Assembly: GCA_014860585.1 (NCBI GenBank)
Contig: JACZJL010000002.1
Location: 1-51,165 of the forward strand
Origin: Bacteroidales bacterium
GTDB taxonomy: Bacteria; Bacteroidota; Bacteroidia; Bacteroidales; 4484-276
Reading direction: 5' to 3'
DNA length: 51,165 nt
Part shown: positions 42,031 to 50,804 of the stretch, in pieces
Position numbering within the stretch: position 1 is the first letter of the stretch
How the letters are laid out: each line of letters opens with the position of its first letter
Translations under genes and position numbers: made by a program
Notes under the pieces: generated by a model
Told to the model about the DNA's origin: nothing
Databases searched by the model: none
The model's input: only the letters and a program-made list of their open reading frames with translations

Positions 42031-43156
42031 AAAACACCTCCATATTGTCTCCTTCGATGTGCCTTTTCCTCCGAATTATGGTGGAGTGATTGATGTTTAT
42101 TTCAAATTGGTTGCACTGAAAAAAGCAGGGGTAAAAATTCATCTCCATTGTTTTAGCTATGGTCGTGAGCCAGCGCATGACCTGGATCAATGGTGTGAAG
42201 AAGTACATTATTATCCCCGAAAGACGGGTTTTATCAACTCATTGGGTCTTCGCCCATATATCGTCCAAAGCAGGCAGTCTGAAGCATTGATCCAGCGATT
42301 GGCAAAAGATAACTATCCCATTTTGTTTGAGGGATTGCACTCTTGCTTTTATATTGATGATGCAAGGTTAAAAGGCCGGAAAAAGATCTATCGTGAAAGC
42401 AACATTGAGCACCATTATTACTTTCACCTTTTCAGGGCTGAGCGAAACTTTTTCAGGAAATTCTATTTTATCTCGGCCAGTTTGAAGTTGCGGCTCTATC
42501 AAAATATTCTGAAGCATGCCACCATGATGCTGGTGGTTTCGAAAAGTGACACAGAATATTTACAAAAACAGTTCAAAAGCCAAAGGGTAATCTACCTTCC
42601 AAGTTTTCATCCCAATGATGAGTTTTCTGTTATTCAGGGAAAGGGTGATTATGCACTTTATCATGGGAAACTTTCGGTAACTGAAAACCACCAGGCAGCC
42701 AGGTATCTCATCGAAAAGGTGTTTTCGGTTTTGGATCATCGACTGGTGATTGCCGGGTTGGAACCGCCTGAACACCTCATCAAACTGATACGGTCACACC
42801 CAAACGTAGAATTAGTTGCCAATCCTGACGATGAGGCAATGTTTGATCTGATCCGCAACGCCCAGGCCAATGTATTGGTTACTTTCCAGCCTACCGGCCT
42901 AAAGTTGAAACTGCTCAACACCCTCTACCAGGGTAGGTTTTGCTTGGTAAACCCTGAAATGGTTGTTGGGACGGGGCTTGATTCACTTTGTGAAATTGCC
43001 GGTGATACCGAAGAGTTAAAGGAAAAGGTCCACCTGGTTTTCGATCGTGCATTTGATTTTGACGAGGTTGAGCGGCGGCGGAAAATCCTTGATGCAAATT
43101 ATGCTAATTCGGCCAAAGCGGAAAAATTGATTGAGTTGGTTTTTGGATCAGATTAG
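42023..43156 (+). CDS. Glycosyltransferase (GT-B type), second of pair
   Basis: A 377-residue protein opening H-I-V-S-F-D-V-P-F-P-P-N-Y-G-G-V-I-D. Segments E-S-N-I-E-H-H-Y-Y-F-H, V-S-K-S-D-T-E-Y-L and Y-H-G-K-L-S-V-T-E-N fit a GT-B glycosyltransferase, though the donor E-x7-E motif is replaced by L-K-L-K-L-L-N-T-L-Y. It is coupled to the upstream glycosyltransferase by an eight-base overlap, so the two act together, perhaps in a surface glycan. Confidence 0.8.
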   Translation: MPEKHLHIVSFDVPFPPNYGGVIDVYFKLVALKKAGVKIHLHCFSYGREPAHDLDQWCEEVHYYPRKTGFINSLGLRPYIVQSRQSEALIQRLAKDNYPILFEGLHSCFYIDDARLKGRKKIYRESNIEHHYYFHLFRAERNFFRKFYFISASLKLRLYQNILKHATMMLVVSKSDTEYLQKQFKSQRVIYLPSFHPNDEFSVIQGKGDYALYHGKLSVTENHQAARYLIEKVFSVLDHRLVIAGLEPPEHLIKLIRSHPNVELVANPDDEAMFDLIRNAQANVLVTFQPTGLKLKLLNTLYQGRFCLVNPEMVVGTGLDSLCEIAGDTEELKEKVHLVFDRAFDFDEVERRRKILDANYANSAKAEKLIELVFGSD

Positions 43157-43183
43157 TTAGTTCAACTGCTTAACCAGCTTTGA

Positions 43184-43330
43184 TCAGATACCGTAATCAT
43201 GAACTATTTCACCAACAAATTTTTCGTCAACTCCTCCATTTTCAAGTGCAGCACGATGGTTCACAACCCATCGCCACCAATCACCCCGCAATCCAGCCCG
43301 TCCATCCGTTTCACTGTCTCTAATAAATGA
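43184..43330 (-). pseudogene. Possible coding remnant downstream of the esterase
   Basis: In a frame different from the esterase, an open stretch of 48 codons without a start reads L-R-G-D-W-W-R-W-V-V-N-H-R-A-A-L-E-N-G-G and ends with E-I-V-H-D-Y-G-I before TGA. The three tryptophans and ordered pattern look like real protein, so it may be the tail of a disrupted gene. I do not recognise the family. Confidence 0.25.
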
Positions 43331-44471
43331 TCAACTTATTAACCCAAGTATGCCGATTTTCGGACAGTACGAAAATCTGGTAGCTGCCTTTTGCTGGAAG
43401 GAAAACCTCAAAACCGGCAGCTGTGCAGGTGTATTGCCCGACCTGCTGTCCGAGGCTATTGGTGATGACAATGGTTTTTGGTAAATCATTGTCAAACTTC
43501 AGGTGGATCAAACCTCTGGATGGGTTGGGGTAAATCATGAAAGATGGTTGATCGGGTTGCTCAGTTTGAATTGAAGTGAGATTGTCCAGGGAAAATTGCC
43601 TGAAAAATCTCCAAATCTCCACGCTGGCGCTAAAATCCATATTCGTGATGTTGATGTTGAAAGGTGCTCCTGGCCATGAGTGACCGCCGCCCAATACTTT
43701 GAAAAGTTCGACTGAGGATTCCTGGTCGCCCTCTCCGAAAATATGCTGTTCGGCAGTACAGCCATCGTTTGGGGCAATGTCAGGGATCTGGATTATCTGG
43801 GGATTGGGGAGGCAGTTATTGAAATTTACCCAGTACTTTACCAGTGTATCAATGTGGACAAAAAAAGCATTCCCGTTATAAGGCACTGTAGCGTCGGCAG
43901 TTCCGTGAATCTGCATCACCGGCATCGGATGTTGGGGATTGCAGGTAGCCAATCTTGACCACATCATGCTTCCGGTAACTGAGGCAATCGCTGTGATGCG
44001 GGGGCTCAGAAAACAAGCCAGGTCGTGACTCATAAAACCGCCGTTACTCATTCCTGTGCTGTAAATCCGGTTCGAATCAATGTTGTAGCCTGCACTTATG
44101 GTGTCGATCAGCGCAGAAAGAAAACCCAGATCGTCCACCGATGAATTATCAAAGGTGTTCCAGAATCGATTTCCGTTACCATCCACCGTTCCGTTAGGGT
44201 GAGCAATGATGAAACCTGCCGTATCGGCTATGGGCCTGAAGTCGCCATAAACTTCCTGTTGTGTATTGTTCGAACCGTACCCGTGAAGATTAAAGACCAG
44301 CGGCACTGCCGTTGCCGGATTATACATTGCCGGAATGTAAAGCCGGTAAGTTCGCATTATTCCGCCATAGGTAAAACTCCCGTTGATAATCGTTTGCGAA
44401 TAAGCGCCCTGTGAAAAAAACAAGATCATCAGACCGGCAATCGTGGTTTTGAAATTTGTTGATGTTTTCAT
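43320..44471 (-). CDS. PHB-depolymerase-like esterase with T9SS sorting domain
   Basis: The 383-residue protein has a signal peptide (cut near G-A-Y-S-Q, residue 26), an alpha/beta hydrolase of the poly(3-hydroxybutyrate) depolymerase/LpqC family (V-F-N-L-H-G-Y-G-S-N, nucleophile in G-M-S-N-G-G, His in G-G-G-H-S-W-P-G), and a C-terminal type IX secretion sorting domain (Y-P-N-P-S-R-G, V-I-T-N-S-L-G-Q, N-K-L-I-I-Y). So it is exported through the outer membrane and either released or anchored. The start is chosen to give the signal. It follows the decarboxylase gene by ten bases. Confidence 0.88.
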   Translation of the reverse strand: MKTSTNFKTTIAGLMILFFSQGAYSQTIINGSFTYGGIMRTYRLYIPAMYNPATAVPLVFNLHGYGSNNTQQEVYGDFRPIADTAGFIIAHPNGTVDGNGNRFWNTFDNSSVDDLGFLSALIDTISAGYNIDSNRIYSTGMSNGGFMSHDLACFLSPRITAIASVTGSMMWSRLATCNPQHPMPVMQIHGTADATVPYNGNAFFVHIDTLVKYWVNFNNCLPNPQIIQIPDIAPNDGCTAEQHIFGEGDQESSVELFKVLGGGHSWPGAPFNINITNMDFSASVEIWRFFRQFSLDNLTSIQTEQPDQPSFMIYPNPSRGLIHLKFDNDLPKTIVITNSLGQQVGQYTCTAAGFEVFLPAKGSYQIFVLSENRHTWVNKLIIY

Positions 44472-44481
44472 GACAGAAGGA

Positions 44482-45918
44482 TTATTTAGTGAGAAGAAGC
44501 TCATCTGCAATTATTACTAGATGGTTCAATAAGTCGTCGAGGGTTGAATCCCCAGTGAAAGGATTCATCAGTGAAACCCGAAGCCAGGTATTTCCGTTCA
44601 AAGTTGTGTGTACAATATAAAAGTCTCCCAATTCAAGAACTTTTCTTCTTATCAGGCTATTGAGGTCGTTAAGCGCTGTGTCATCAAGTATTTCAGTAAA
44701 ATACCGGAAACAAACAATATTTGAATCCGGCTCAAGGAAGAGTTCAAAGTTTTTGTGTTGCCTGATTTTTTCAGCAAATGTTTTTCCCAAATCATATTGT
44801 CTTGTTACGAATTCATCAAAAATTCCAATTCCGTAGGCTTTAACAATTGTATAAAACTTCACGCTCATCATCAGTTTAGTACATTCAAAAGTGCGTTTTG
44901 CATAGTTGTACCACTCTTCTTCTTCCTGCTTTTCCCATAGATACAGTGCTTTCTGGTTGAAGGTCGCATAGGAATGAACTTTGTTTTTAAACAGGAGGAA
45001 AGTCGCAAGCACCGGCGCCATCATCATCTTGTGTGCGTCAATGACCACTGAGTCAGCCATTTCGATCCCTTTCAGCAGGTGCTTGTATTTTAGCGAAAAA
45101 ATAGCAGCTCCGCCATGAGCACCGTCCACATGAAACCAAAGGCTGTGTTTCCGGCAAAACCTACCGATTTCCTCCAGATCATCATACATTCCTGAGGCTG
45201 TCGAGGGGGCGCTGCCGGCAACTGCAATAACAGTAATACCTTTGGTAGCGGCATCCTGTAAATATTGCTCAAGCAGCATGGTATCCATGCAAAACCTTTT
45301 ATCCACCGGAATTTTTATTATCCCTTCAGAGCCAAAACCCATGATACGCAGAGAACGGTCAACGCAATAGTGGGCTTCTGAAGAAACCATCACTGCGAGC
45401 TTTTCGGTGTGTCCTTCCTGCCAGATGTCCTTTTCCGACATTGCTTTTCGGGCCGCCAGCAAAGCAGTGAGATTGGCCAGTGTTCCGCCGGAAGTAATAT
45501 ATCCATCACCATCTGCTCCATAGCCCAACTTTTTGAGAAACAAACCAACCACTACATTCTCGATGGCCGAGGCTGCCGGCCCCATCTCATAAATTGCCAT
45601 TCCATTGTTAAGCAGGGCGCCCAGCATGTCGGTAAGTGCAGCAACAGGCGCGGTAGCCCCAACCTGGTGACCCATGTAGCGGGGATTATGAATGTGGATG
45701 GAGTTTTCGATGATTTCTCTGAAAAAATCGACAAGCGGCTGATCAGTCAGAATATTTTCCTGCCAGTTTTTTAATTGGTCAGCAGGGGATTTCCATTTCA
45801 GTACTTTGCCCTCGCCTTTGACAGCTCCTTCCAGGTGACCGGCAAGCAGGTCAATCAGGTCGTGTCCGAGTGCTCTGAATTTTTCAGGATTGTAGGCTTG
45901 TTCGAGTAATCTATCCAT
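44482..45918 (-). CDS. PLP-dependent group II amino acid decarboxylase
   Basis: A 478-residue enzyme of the aromatic-amino-acid/glutamate decarboxylase family. Y-M-G-H-Q near residue 82, G-Y-I-T-S-G-G-T-L-A-N near 140, the PLP-stacking histidine in S-S-E-A-H-Y, the aspartate in F-H-V-D-G-A-H-G and Lys297 in I-D-A-H-K-M-M-M form the PLP site. The amino acid used cannot be told. The esterase gene follows by ten bases, suggesting one transcript although no functional link is obvious. Confidence 0.9.
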   Translation of the reverse strand: MDRLLEQAYNPEKFRALGHDLIDLLAGHLEGAVKGEGKVLKWKSPADQLKNWQENILTDQPLVDFFREIIENSIHIHNPRYMGHQVGATAPVAALTDMLGALLNNGMAIYEMGPAASAIENVVVGLFLKKLGYGADGDGYITSGGTLANLTALLAARKAMSEKDIWQEGHTEKLAVMVSSEAHYCVDRSLRIMGFGSEGIIKIPVDKRFCMDTMLLEQYLQDAATKGITVIAVAGSAPSTASGMYDDLEEIGRFCRKHSLWFHVDGAHGGAAIFSLKYKHLLKGIEMADSVVIDAHKMMMAPVLATFLLFKNKVHSYATFNQKALYLWEKQEEEEWYNYAKRTFECTKLMMSVKFYTIVKAYGIGIFDEFVTRQYDLGKTFAEKIRQHKNFELFLEPDSNIVCFRYFTEILDDTALNDLNSLIRRKVLELGDFYIVHTTLNGNTWLRVSLMNPFTGDSTLDDLLNHLVIIADELLLTK

Positions 45919-46002
45919 GTTGAGATTCTAATTAATGCTCCGTTAAGTTGTGTAATAGAAAAAATTTGTAAAGCAAATTCCCTGCATATTCGCCTGGTAA
46001 AC

Positions 46003-46039
46003 AAAAAAAGCAACCCCTGAGTGTTGAGATTGCTTTTTT
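46003..46039 (-). terminator. Terminator after frr
   Basis: On the minus strand AAAAAAGCAA pairs with TTGCTTTTTT across a 16-base loop, ending in a T-run, 18 bases past the frr stop. Confidence 0.7.
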
Positions 46040-46056
46040 ATCTGATTGGCCATAGA

Positions 46057-46620
46057 TTAAACAGCCATCAGGTCTTTTTCTTTGGCTTCGAAGAGATCGT
46101 CCACTTTTTTCACGTATTTGTCTGTCAGTTTCTGGATATCATCTTCGAGTTTTTTTGCTTCATCTTCGGGCAAACCGTCTTTTTTCAGCTGTTTGGCATC
46201 GTCGTTGGCGCTGCGGCGGATGTTACGGATGGCAACTTTAGCGTTTTCGGCTTCATTTTTAGCTTGTTTAACCAGGTCGCGCCTGCGCTGCTCGGTGATT
46301 GGTGGTACCTGGATGCGCAACACTTCACCATTGTTTTGAGGATTGAACCCTAGATTGGCTGCCATGATGGCTTTTTCCATTACTGATAGCATGTTTTTAT
46401 CAAATGGCTGTACGACGATTAACCTGCTGTCGGGCGTATTGATATTCGCAGCCTGGTTCAGTGGTGTCAGTGCTCCGTAATAATCGAATCGGACATCTTC
46501 GAGCATATCGGGACTGGCTTTACCTGCTCTGATTTTATGAAAATCACGCTCGAGGTGTACAATGGTATTTTCCATTCCCTCTATGGCCTCGTCCAGCACA
46601 AATTGACTTTCTTCGTTCAT
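46057..46620 (-). CDS. frr: Ribosome recycling factor
   Basis: The 187-residue protein splits post-termination ribosomes with EF-G. It has the standard length and motifs: R-A-G-K-A-S-P-D-M-L, Y-Y-G-A-L-T-P-L-N-Q-A-A-N-I, P-P-I-T-E-Q-R-R-R-D-L-V-K-Q-A-K and the C-terminal L-T-D-K-Y-V-K-K-V-D. It lies 113 bases after pyrH on the same strand, the conserved pyrH-frr order. Confidence 0.97.
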   Translation of the reverse strand: MNEESQFVLDEAIEGMENTIVHLERDFHKIRAGKASPDMLEDVRFDYYGALTPLNQAANINTPDSRLIVVQPFDKNMLSVMEKAIMAANLGFNPQNNGEVLRIQVPPITEQRRRDLVKQAKNEAENAKVAIRNIRRSANDDAKQLKKDGLPEDEAKKLEDDIQKLTDKYVKKVDDLFEAKEKDLMAV

Positions 46621-46733
46621 AATGTCACTATTTTAATGTTTGGAATGCAAAAATAATTGTTTATGACAAATGAGATGGAATTTTTATTCAGCCTTTATAT
46701 GACCTTTATTTTGGTCTCATTTCAGATCCAGCA

Positions 46734-47444
46734 TTATTCTTTACTGACCCTTGTTCCGATATTTCCTTCTTCGAGCACTTTTATCAGGTTTCCCTTCTGA
46801 TTCATATCAAAAACATGAATGGGCATGTTGTTTTCCTGGCAAAGGGTAAATGCCGTCAGGTCCATCACTTTCAGCTTTTTCACAATGGCTTCATCAAAAG
46901 TAAGTTTGTCATACTTAGTGGCGGTTGGATCTTTTTCAGGGTCAGCACTATAAATTCCGTCAACGCGCGTCCCCTTGAGTATAGCATCAGCATGCATCTC
47001 AATGGCTCTAAGTGCAGATGCAGTGTCGGTCGTAAAAAAAGGATTTCCGGTACCACCGCTGATTAAAACCACTTTTCCCTCTTTCAGGTAATTGGCCACT
47101 CGCTGGCCGCTTGTTTCTTCAACGATAGGCTCGATGGCGAGGCCACCTAGTAGTTTTGTCGGCACACCCATGGCTTCGAGCGTACCCTGAAGGGCCAGGC
47201 TGTTGATCACTGTGGCAAGCATCCCCATGTAATCGCCCTGTACCCGGTCAACACCTTTGGCCACACCCTGCATCCCGCGGAAAATGTTACCTCCGCCAAT
47301 TACAATGGCAATTTGGGCTCCGTGATCAACTGCAGCTTTTACCTCTACAGCATAGTCAGACAACCGGACAGGATCTATGCCATATTGCTGATCACCCATC
47401 AGGGCTTCACCACTGAGTTTTAGGAGTATTCTTTTGTATTTCAT
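46734..47444 (-). CDS. pyrH: UMP kinase
   Basis: The 236-residue cytosolic enzyme phosphorylates UMP to UDP. Motifs: I-L-L-K-L-S-G-E-A-L-M-G at the start, I-V-I-G-G-G-N-I-F-R-G near residue 50, G-T-G-N-P-F-F-T-T-D-T-A near 132 and L-K-G-T-R-V-D-G-I-Y. It is followed by frr; tsf is not adjacent, so the usual tsf-pyrH-frr set is broken. Confidence 0.97.
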   Translation of the reverse strand: MKYKRILLKLSGEALMGDQQYGIDPVRLSDYAVEVKAAVDHGAQIAIVIGGGNIFRGMQGVAKGVDRVQGDYMGMLATVINSLALQGTLEAMGVPTKLLGGLAIEPIVEETSGQRVANYLKEGKVVLISGGTGNPFFTTDTASALRAIEMHADAILKGTRVDGIYSADPEKDPTATKYDKLTFDEAIVKKLKVMDLTAFTLCQENNMPIHVFDMNQKGNLIKVLEEGNIGTRVSKE

Positions 47445-47474
47445 TACTTTATGATTTTATTGTTGAAAATGAAA

Positions 47475-48359
47475 TTATCGTTTAAACGGATTGACAAGCT
47501 TTTGCCTGATAATCAATGTAAAAAAAGAAATTACCACGTAGGTTACCGCAAAATAGATGACCGAAAGCATCAGCGCAAAAAAGAGTAACTGGTTAAAATA
47601 GGCGATAAAAGGAACAGTATAAAGCAGAATGTTTTTCAGGTTGCTGAACAACATGCTATAAACCAGTGTAATGAAGAACATCAGCAGAAAAATAAAGAGG
47701 AAACCGATTCCCATTTCTTTCAGGTCAGCAGGACTAAGTTCCATGTGGGCTGCAATGGACATTGTCAGGAAAAGAAAGACCCAAAACTGCCAGTTCCCGA
47801 TATTTTCAGCGTTGAACATACTCACACTCACAGTCCAAAGGCCGTCAAAGATCATTTTCAGGTAAGCAACCACTCCCGCTTCAGCCTGATGAATGGCATA
47901 GCTGTCTTTTTGTAACAGGCTGATGATCTCCTTTCCACCGGGAAGCAAGAACTGGAGTAAAGCCAATATGACCAACGCCCCAAAAATGATGGGGCCGGCG
48001 CCGATAAAAAAGCTTCCGATCCTGTGATATAAGTTTTTCTTGTTGTAACTGTGCTCCACCAACCCGAGTGTACCATCCTTGGAGTTGGGTGTGAACAGAT
48101 TAATTTTAGTGATCTTATGACCGAACAGAAGGCAAAACAAGGCATGTCCAAGTTCGTGAACCGGAGCGCCGATCCACGCCGTGAAAAACACCTCGGCACG
48201 CAAACCAAGGGTTTTGGCAAAGGTAGTCCGGCTGAATCTCGCAAACAGATAAAGCAACAATCCAAGAATGAACATGAGCCCGAACATCGAAACAGCAATA
48301 CCGAAGGTGAGCACAAAAGTGCCCCATATCATATCCCATACTTTTGTCAGAAATTCCAT
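47475..48359 (-). CDS. Integral membrane protein with HELGH motif (M50-like)
   Basis: A 294-residue protein with six to seven hydrophobic segments and G-A-P-V-H-E-L-G-H-A-L-F near residue 64, the zinc motif of site-2-type proteases. The second S2P motif (N/D-x-x-P-G) is represented only by G-A-G-P-I-I-F-G near 118, so activity is uncertain. It is 12 bases after the patatin gene and 30 before pyrH, probably in the same transcript as both. Confidence 0.7.
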   Translation of the reverse strand: MEFLTKVWDMIWGTFVLTFGIAVSMFGLMFILGLLLYLFARFSRTTFAKTLGLRAEVFFTAWIGAPVHELGHALFCLLFGHKITKINLFTPNSKDGTLGLVEHSYNKKNLYHRIGSFFIGAGPIIFGALVILALLQFLLPGGKEIISLLQKDSYAIHQAEAGVVAYLKMIFDGLWTVSVSMFNAENIGNWQFWVFLFLTMSIAAHMELSPADLKEMGIGFLFIFLLMFFITLVYSMLFSNLKNILLYTVPFIAYFNQLLFFALMLSVIYFAVTYVVISFFTLIIRQKLVNPFKR

Positions 48360-48371
48360 AATAGTAATGCT

Positions 48372-50576
48372 TTAAAATCTATATCCAAGGTTAAAATACC
48401 CTAACCATTTGCCACTGTAATCCGAGTGCATGGCTGAAACTTCAATTGGACCAATGGGTGTTTTGACACCCAATGAAATTCCATAACCATTCACTACTCC
48501 GTTTTCGGAAAGTAAATCACTTAAATATTCCGAATAAAATCCCAGGTTCCATTTTGCCGTTGCAAAAACATTATTTAAAACTTCGTAACGCAGGTCGATC
48601 CGACCACTTAGCGTGTGATTGGCTTTAATCTGCATAAACTCTAAACCCACAAAAGGAAATATTCCGTTCCCGTATTTTTCTGTTAGTCCGCCAAGATAGG
48701 ATTGATATTTTGGCAGGGTCGCATCTCCATAACTCAATAAAGATCCTCCGTTAAATTGGGGAAGTAAAGTAAATTTATTTCGAAGCGGGATGGCTTGTAA
48801 GAACCTAACGTTTGCGAACAACAGAGGATCTGCTTTCTGACCAAGTGTATCATTTACATTGGTTACCAATTTCATTTCCCCAAAGAAATTTCGTCCATAT
48901 TGCGGGTAGGTTTTCCTGTCGAGATCATCCAACTTAAAATTTAAGAAGAAATTGAGGTTCCATTCTTTGTAATTTTCCACATCGAAGGCAAAGATGTCGG
49001 ACCGCATATCCGCATATTCCAGTTCCATTCCTCCTCTAAGGGTCGAACGGGTTGAAACATTTGATTGTGTATAGAGTTGACTGACCAAACTCGAAAAGTC
49101 GAAGGAGGCTACTTTATCGGAACCTTCAAAAAGTGGCGCATCAAGCGAGAATGCCTTGATATTAATGCCGATTCCTGGCTTCCATCCCCTGTCGATCAGA
49201 TAGTCGGCATCGAACCCGGAATTGTCTCCAAGGTCAAGACTCAGGCTCAACCGATCATTGGGAAATGCCAGGTTACGAAAGGTTGCGTTGAGTAAAAAAG
49301 CTGCTTGCAGATCCGTATTGTAGTTAATTCCTACGCTGAGGTCGGCGCCCGTTTTTTCGCTAACCTGAAGCGTCAACCTGTAACCGCCTCGTTCCAGAGG
49401 TGTCAGGTCATAGTAAATGTAGTTGAAACTTTTTGTAGCGTAAAGCATCTCAATATTCTGAATGACCGTCTTCACATCAATGTGACTGGGGACATCAATT
49501 TGTAAATGACTGTTGACAAATGTTGGAGCTACCTTTTTTATCCCTTGAATAACAACCTCCTGAATTAAAATGGATTCTAATGGTTTTGCAGGTTCCATAT
49601 TGTATGGCTCAAAATCATCGTAATGCTTAAGTTCTTCCAGTAATTTTTGAATTTCAGGCAGCATTTCTCTGGCGGCAAATTCGCCAAGTTTGATAATGGT
49701 ATCGGCTGAAGTAAATGAAGAAACGCCAAAGTTGGTCATATCCGGTTTTATGTAAAGGTCAGTCAGTTCAAGACCTTTTTCATATAAAGGTCTCCTTAGG
49801 AAAGCCGTGGACTGGTCCAGAATTTTAACAAATGAGTTGAGTTCCTCTTTCGTAGCATATTTTCCCTGAACATCAATTCCGATGATAAAATCAGCACCCA
49901 TATCCAGCACTTCCTGCACCGGGAAGTTATTCACCAGGCCACCGTCAACCAGCAGCCTGCCATCAATTTCGATCGGGGAAAACACGGTGGGGATGGCCAT
50001 TGTAGCGCGCATTGCTTTGGGTAGATGTCCCTTGTTGAGAATAACCGATTCACCTGTTTCAATATCAGCTGCAATGCACAAAAACGGGATTGGGAAATCA
50101 CTAAAATTTGTATAATCGGCCGCCGGACTTCCATAATAGGATAAAATGTTAAAAACCGACTGTCCGGCTACCAAACCGGCAGGGAGTTGAATTTTTTTAT
50201 CCCTGATCGGTAAAGTGAAAAAATACTTTTCGTCCTGTTCTTTTTCCTTCATCGAAAGTTCACGGCGCGATATTTCATCCGAAAGCACTGCCATCCAGTT
50301 TTGACTAAGAACCAACTTTTCAAGTGAATCAGGCGAATAGCCCAGCGCAAAAAGTCCTCCCATAATCCCACCCATGCTCGTCCCGCCAATGTAATCTATT
50401 GGAACCCCGGCCTCGACCAATACTTTCAACGCGCCAATGTGCGCAAAACCTTTTGCCCCACCACCACTCAATACAACCCCTATTTTTGGTCGTTTTTCAT
50501 TTCCCTGTGGATAAACTACCGATGGCAAAAACATTAGGATAAGCAACACAACAGGCAAGCAAATTGAAGTCCTCAT
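48372..50576 (-). CDS. Patatin-like phospholipase with POTRA and beta-barrel domains (PlpD type)
   Basis: A 734-residue protein with a signal peptide (cut near Y-P-Q-G, residue 24). Residues ~32-230 are a patatin domain: G-V-V-L-S-G-G-G-A-K-G, nucleophile in G-T-S-M-G-G and the Asp of V-D-G-G-L-V-N-N. A POTRA-like region at about 335-410 and a C-terminal 16-strand-like barrel ending N-L-G-Y-R-F follow. This is the type Vd layout, in which the barrel sits in the outer membrane and the lipase is exported or periplasm-facing. Confidence 0.9.
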   Translation of the reverse strand: MRTSICLPVVLLILMFLPSVVYPQGNEKRPKIGVVLSGGGAKGFAHIGALKVLVEAGVPIDYIGGTSMGGIMGGLFALGYSPDSLEKLVLSQNWMAVLSDEISRRELSMKEKEQDEKYFFTLPIRDKKIQLPAGLVAGQSVFNILSYYGSPAADYTNFSDFPIPFLCIAADIETGESVILNKGHLPKAMRATMAIPTVFSPIEIDGRLLVDGGLVNNFPVQEVLDMGADFIIGIDVQGKYATKEELNSFVKILDQSTAFLRRPLYEKGLELTDLYIKPDMTNFGVSSFTSADTIIKLGEFAAREMLPEIQKLLEELKHYDDFEPYNMEPAKPLESILIQEVVIQGIKKVAPTFVNSHLQIDVPSHIDVKTVIQNIEMLYATKSFNYIYYDLTPLERGGYRLTLQVSEKTGADLSVGINYNTDLQAAFLLNATFRNLAFPNDRLSLSLDLGDNSGFDADYLIDRGWKPGIGINIKAFSLDAPLFEGSDKVASFDFSSLVSQLYTQSNVSTRSTLRGGMELEYADMRSDIFAFDVENYKEWNLNFFLNFKLDDLDRKTYPQYGRNFFGEMKLVTNVNDTLGQKADPLLFANVRFLQAIPLRNKFTLLPQFNGGSLLSYGDATLPKYQSYLGGLTEKYGNGIFPFVGLEFMQIKANHTLSGRIDLRYEVLNNVFATAKWNLGFYSEYLSDLLSENGVVNGYGISLGVKTPIGPIEVSAMHSDYSGKWLGYFNLGYRF

Positions 50577-50602
50577 AAATGCATCATCAGATTTTTCGGT
50601 CT

Positions 50603-50610
50603 CAAAAGTA
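50603..50610 (-). promoter_or_regulatory. -7 box (TACTTTTG) upstream of the patatin gene
   Basis: On the minus strand TACTTTTG matches TAnnTTTG and lies 26 bases before the ATG. No convincing -33 element. It may drive patatin, the HELGH protein, pyrH and frr. Confidence 0.4.
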
Positions 50611-50804
50611 TAGATTTCTTTGAAATGCCGATAAGATGGATTTTACAGGAAAGGAGACTTTCCTGCTTTTGCCATTTTAAAGAGCAACTTAGGGCGATCC
50701 AAAATGTCTAACAAGAAAAGGAATAAACGTAGCGTTAACCTGGCCAGTTGAGATTACTGAAGGAAACAGAAAATGATAATTACCAGAGAAGAAATGGGTA
50801 CAAA

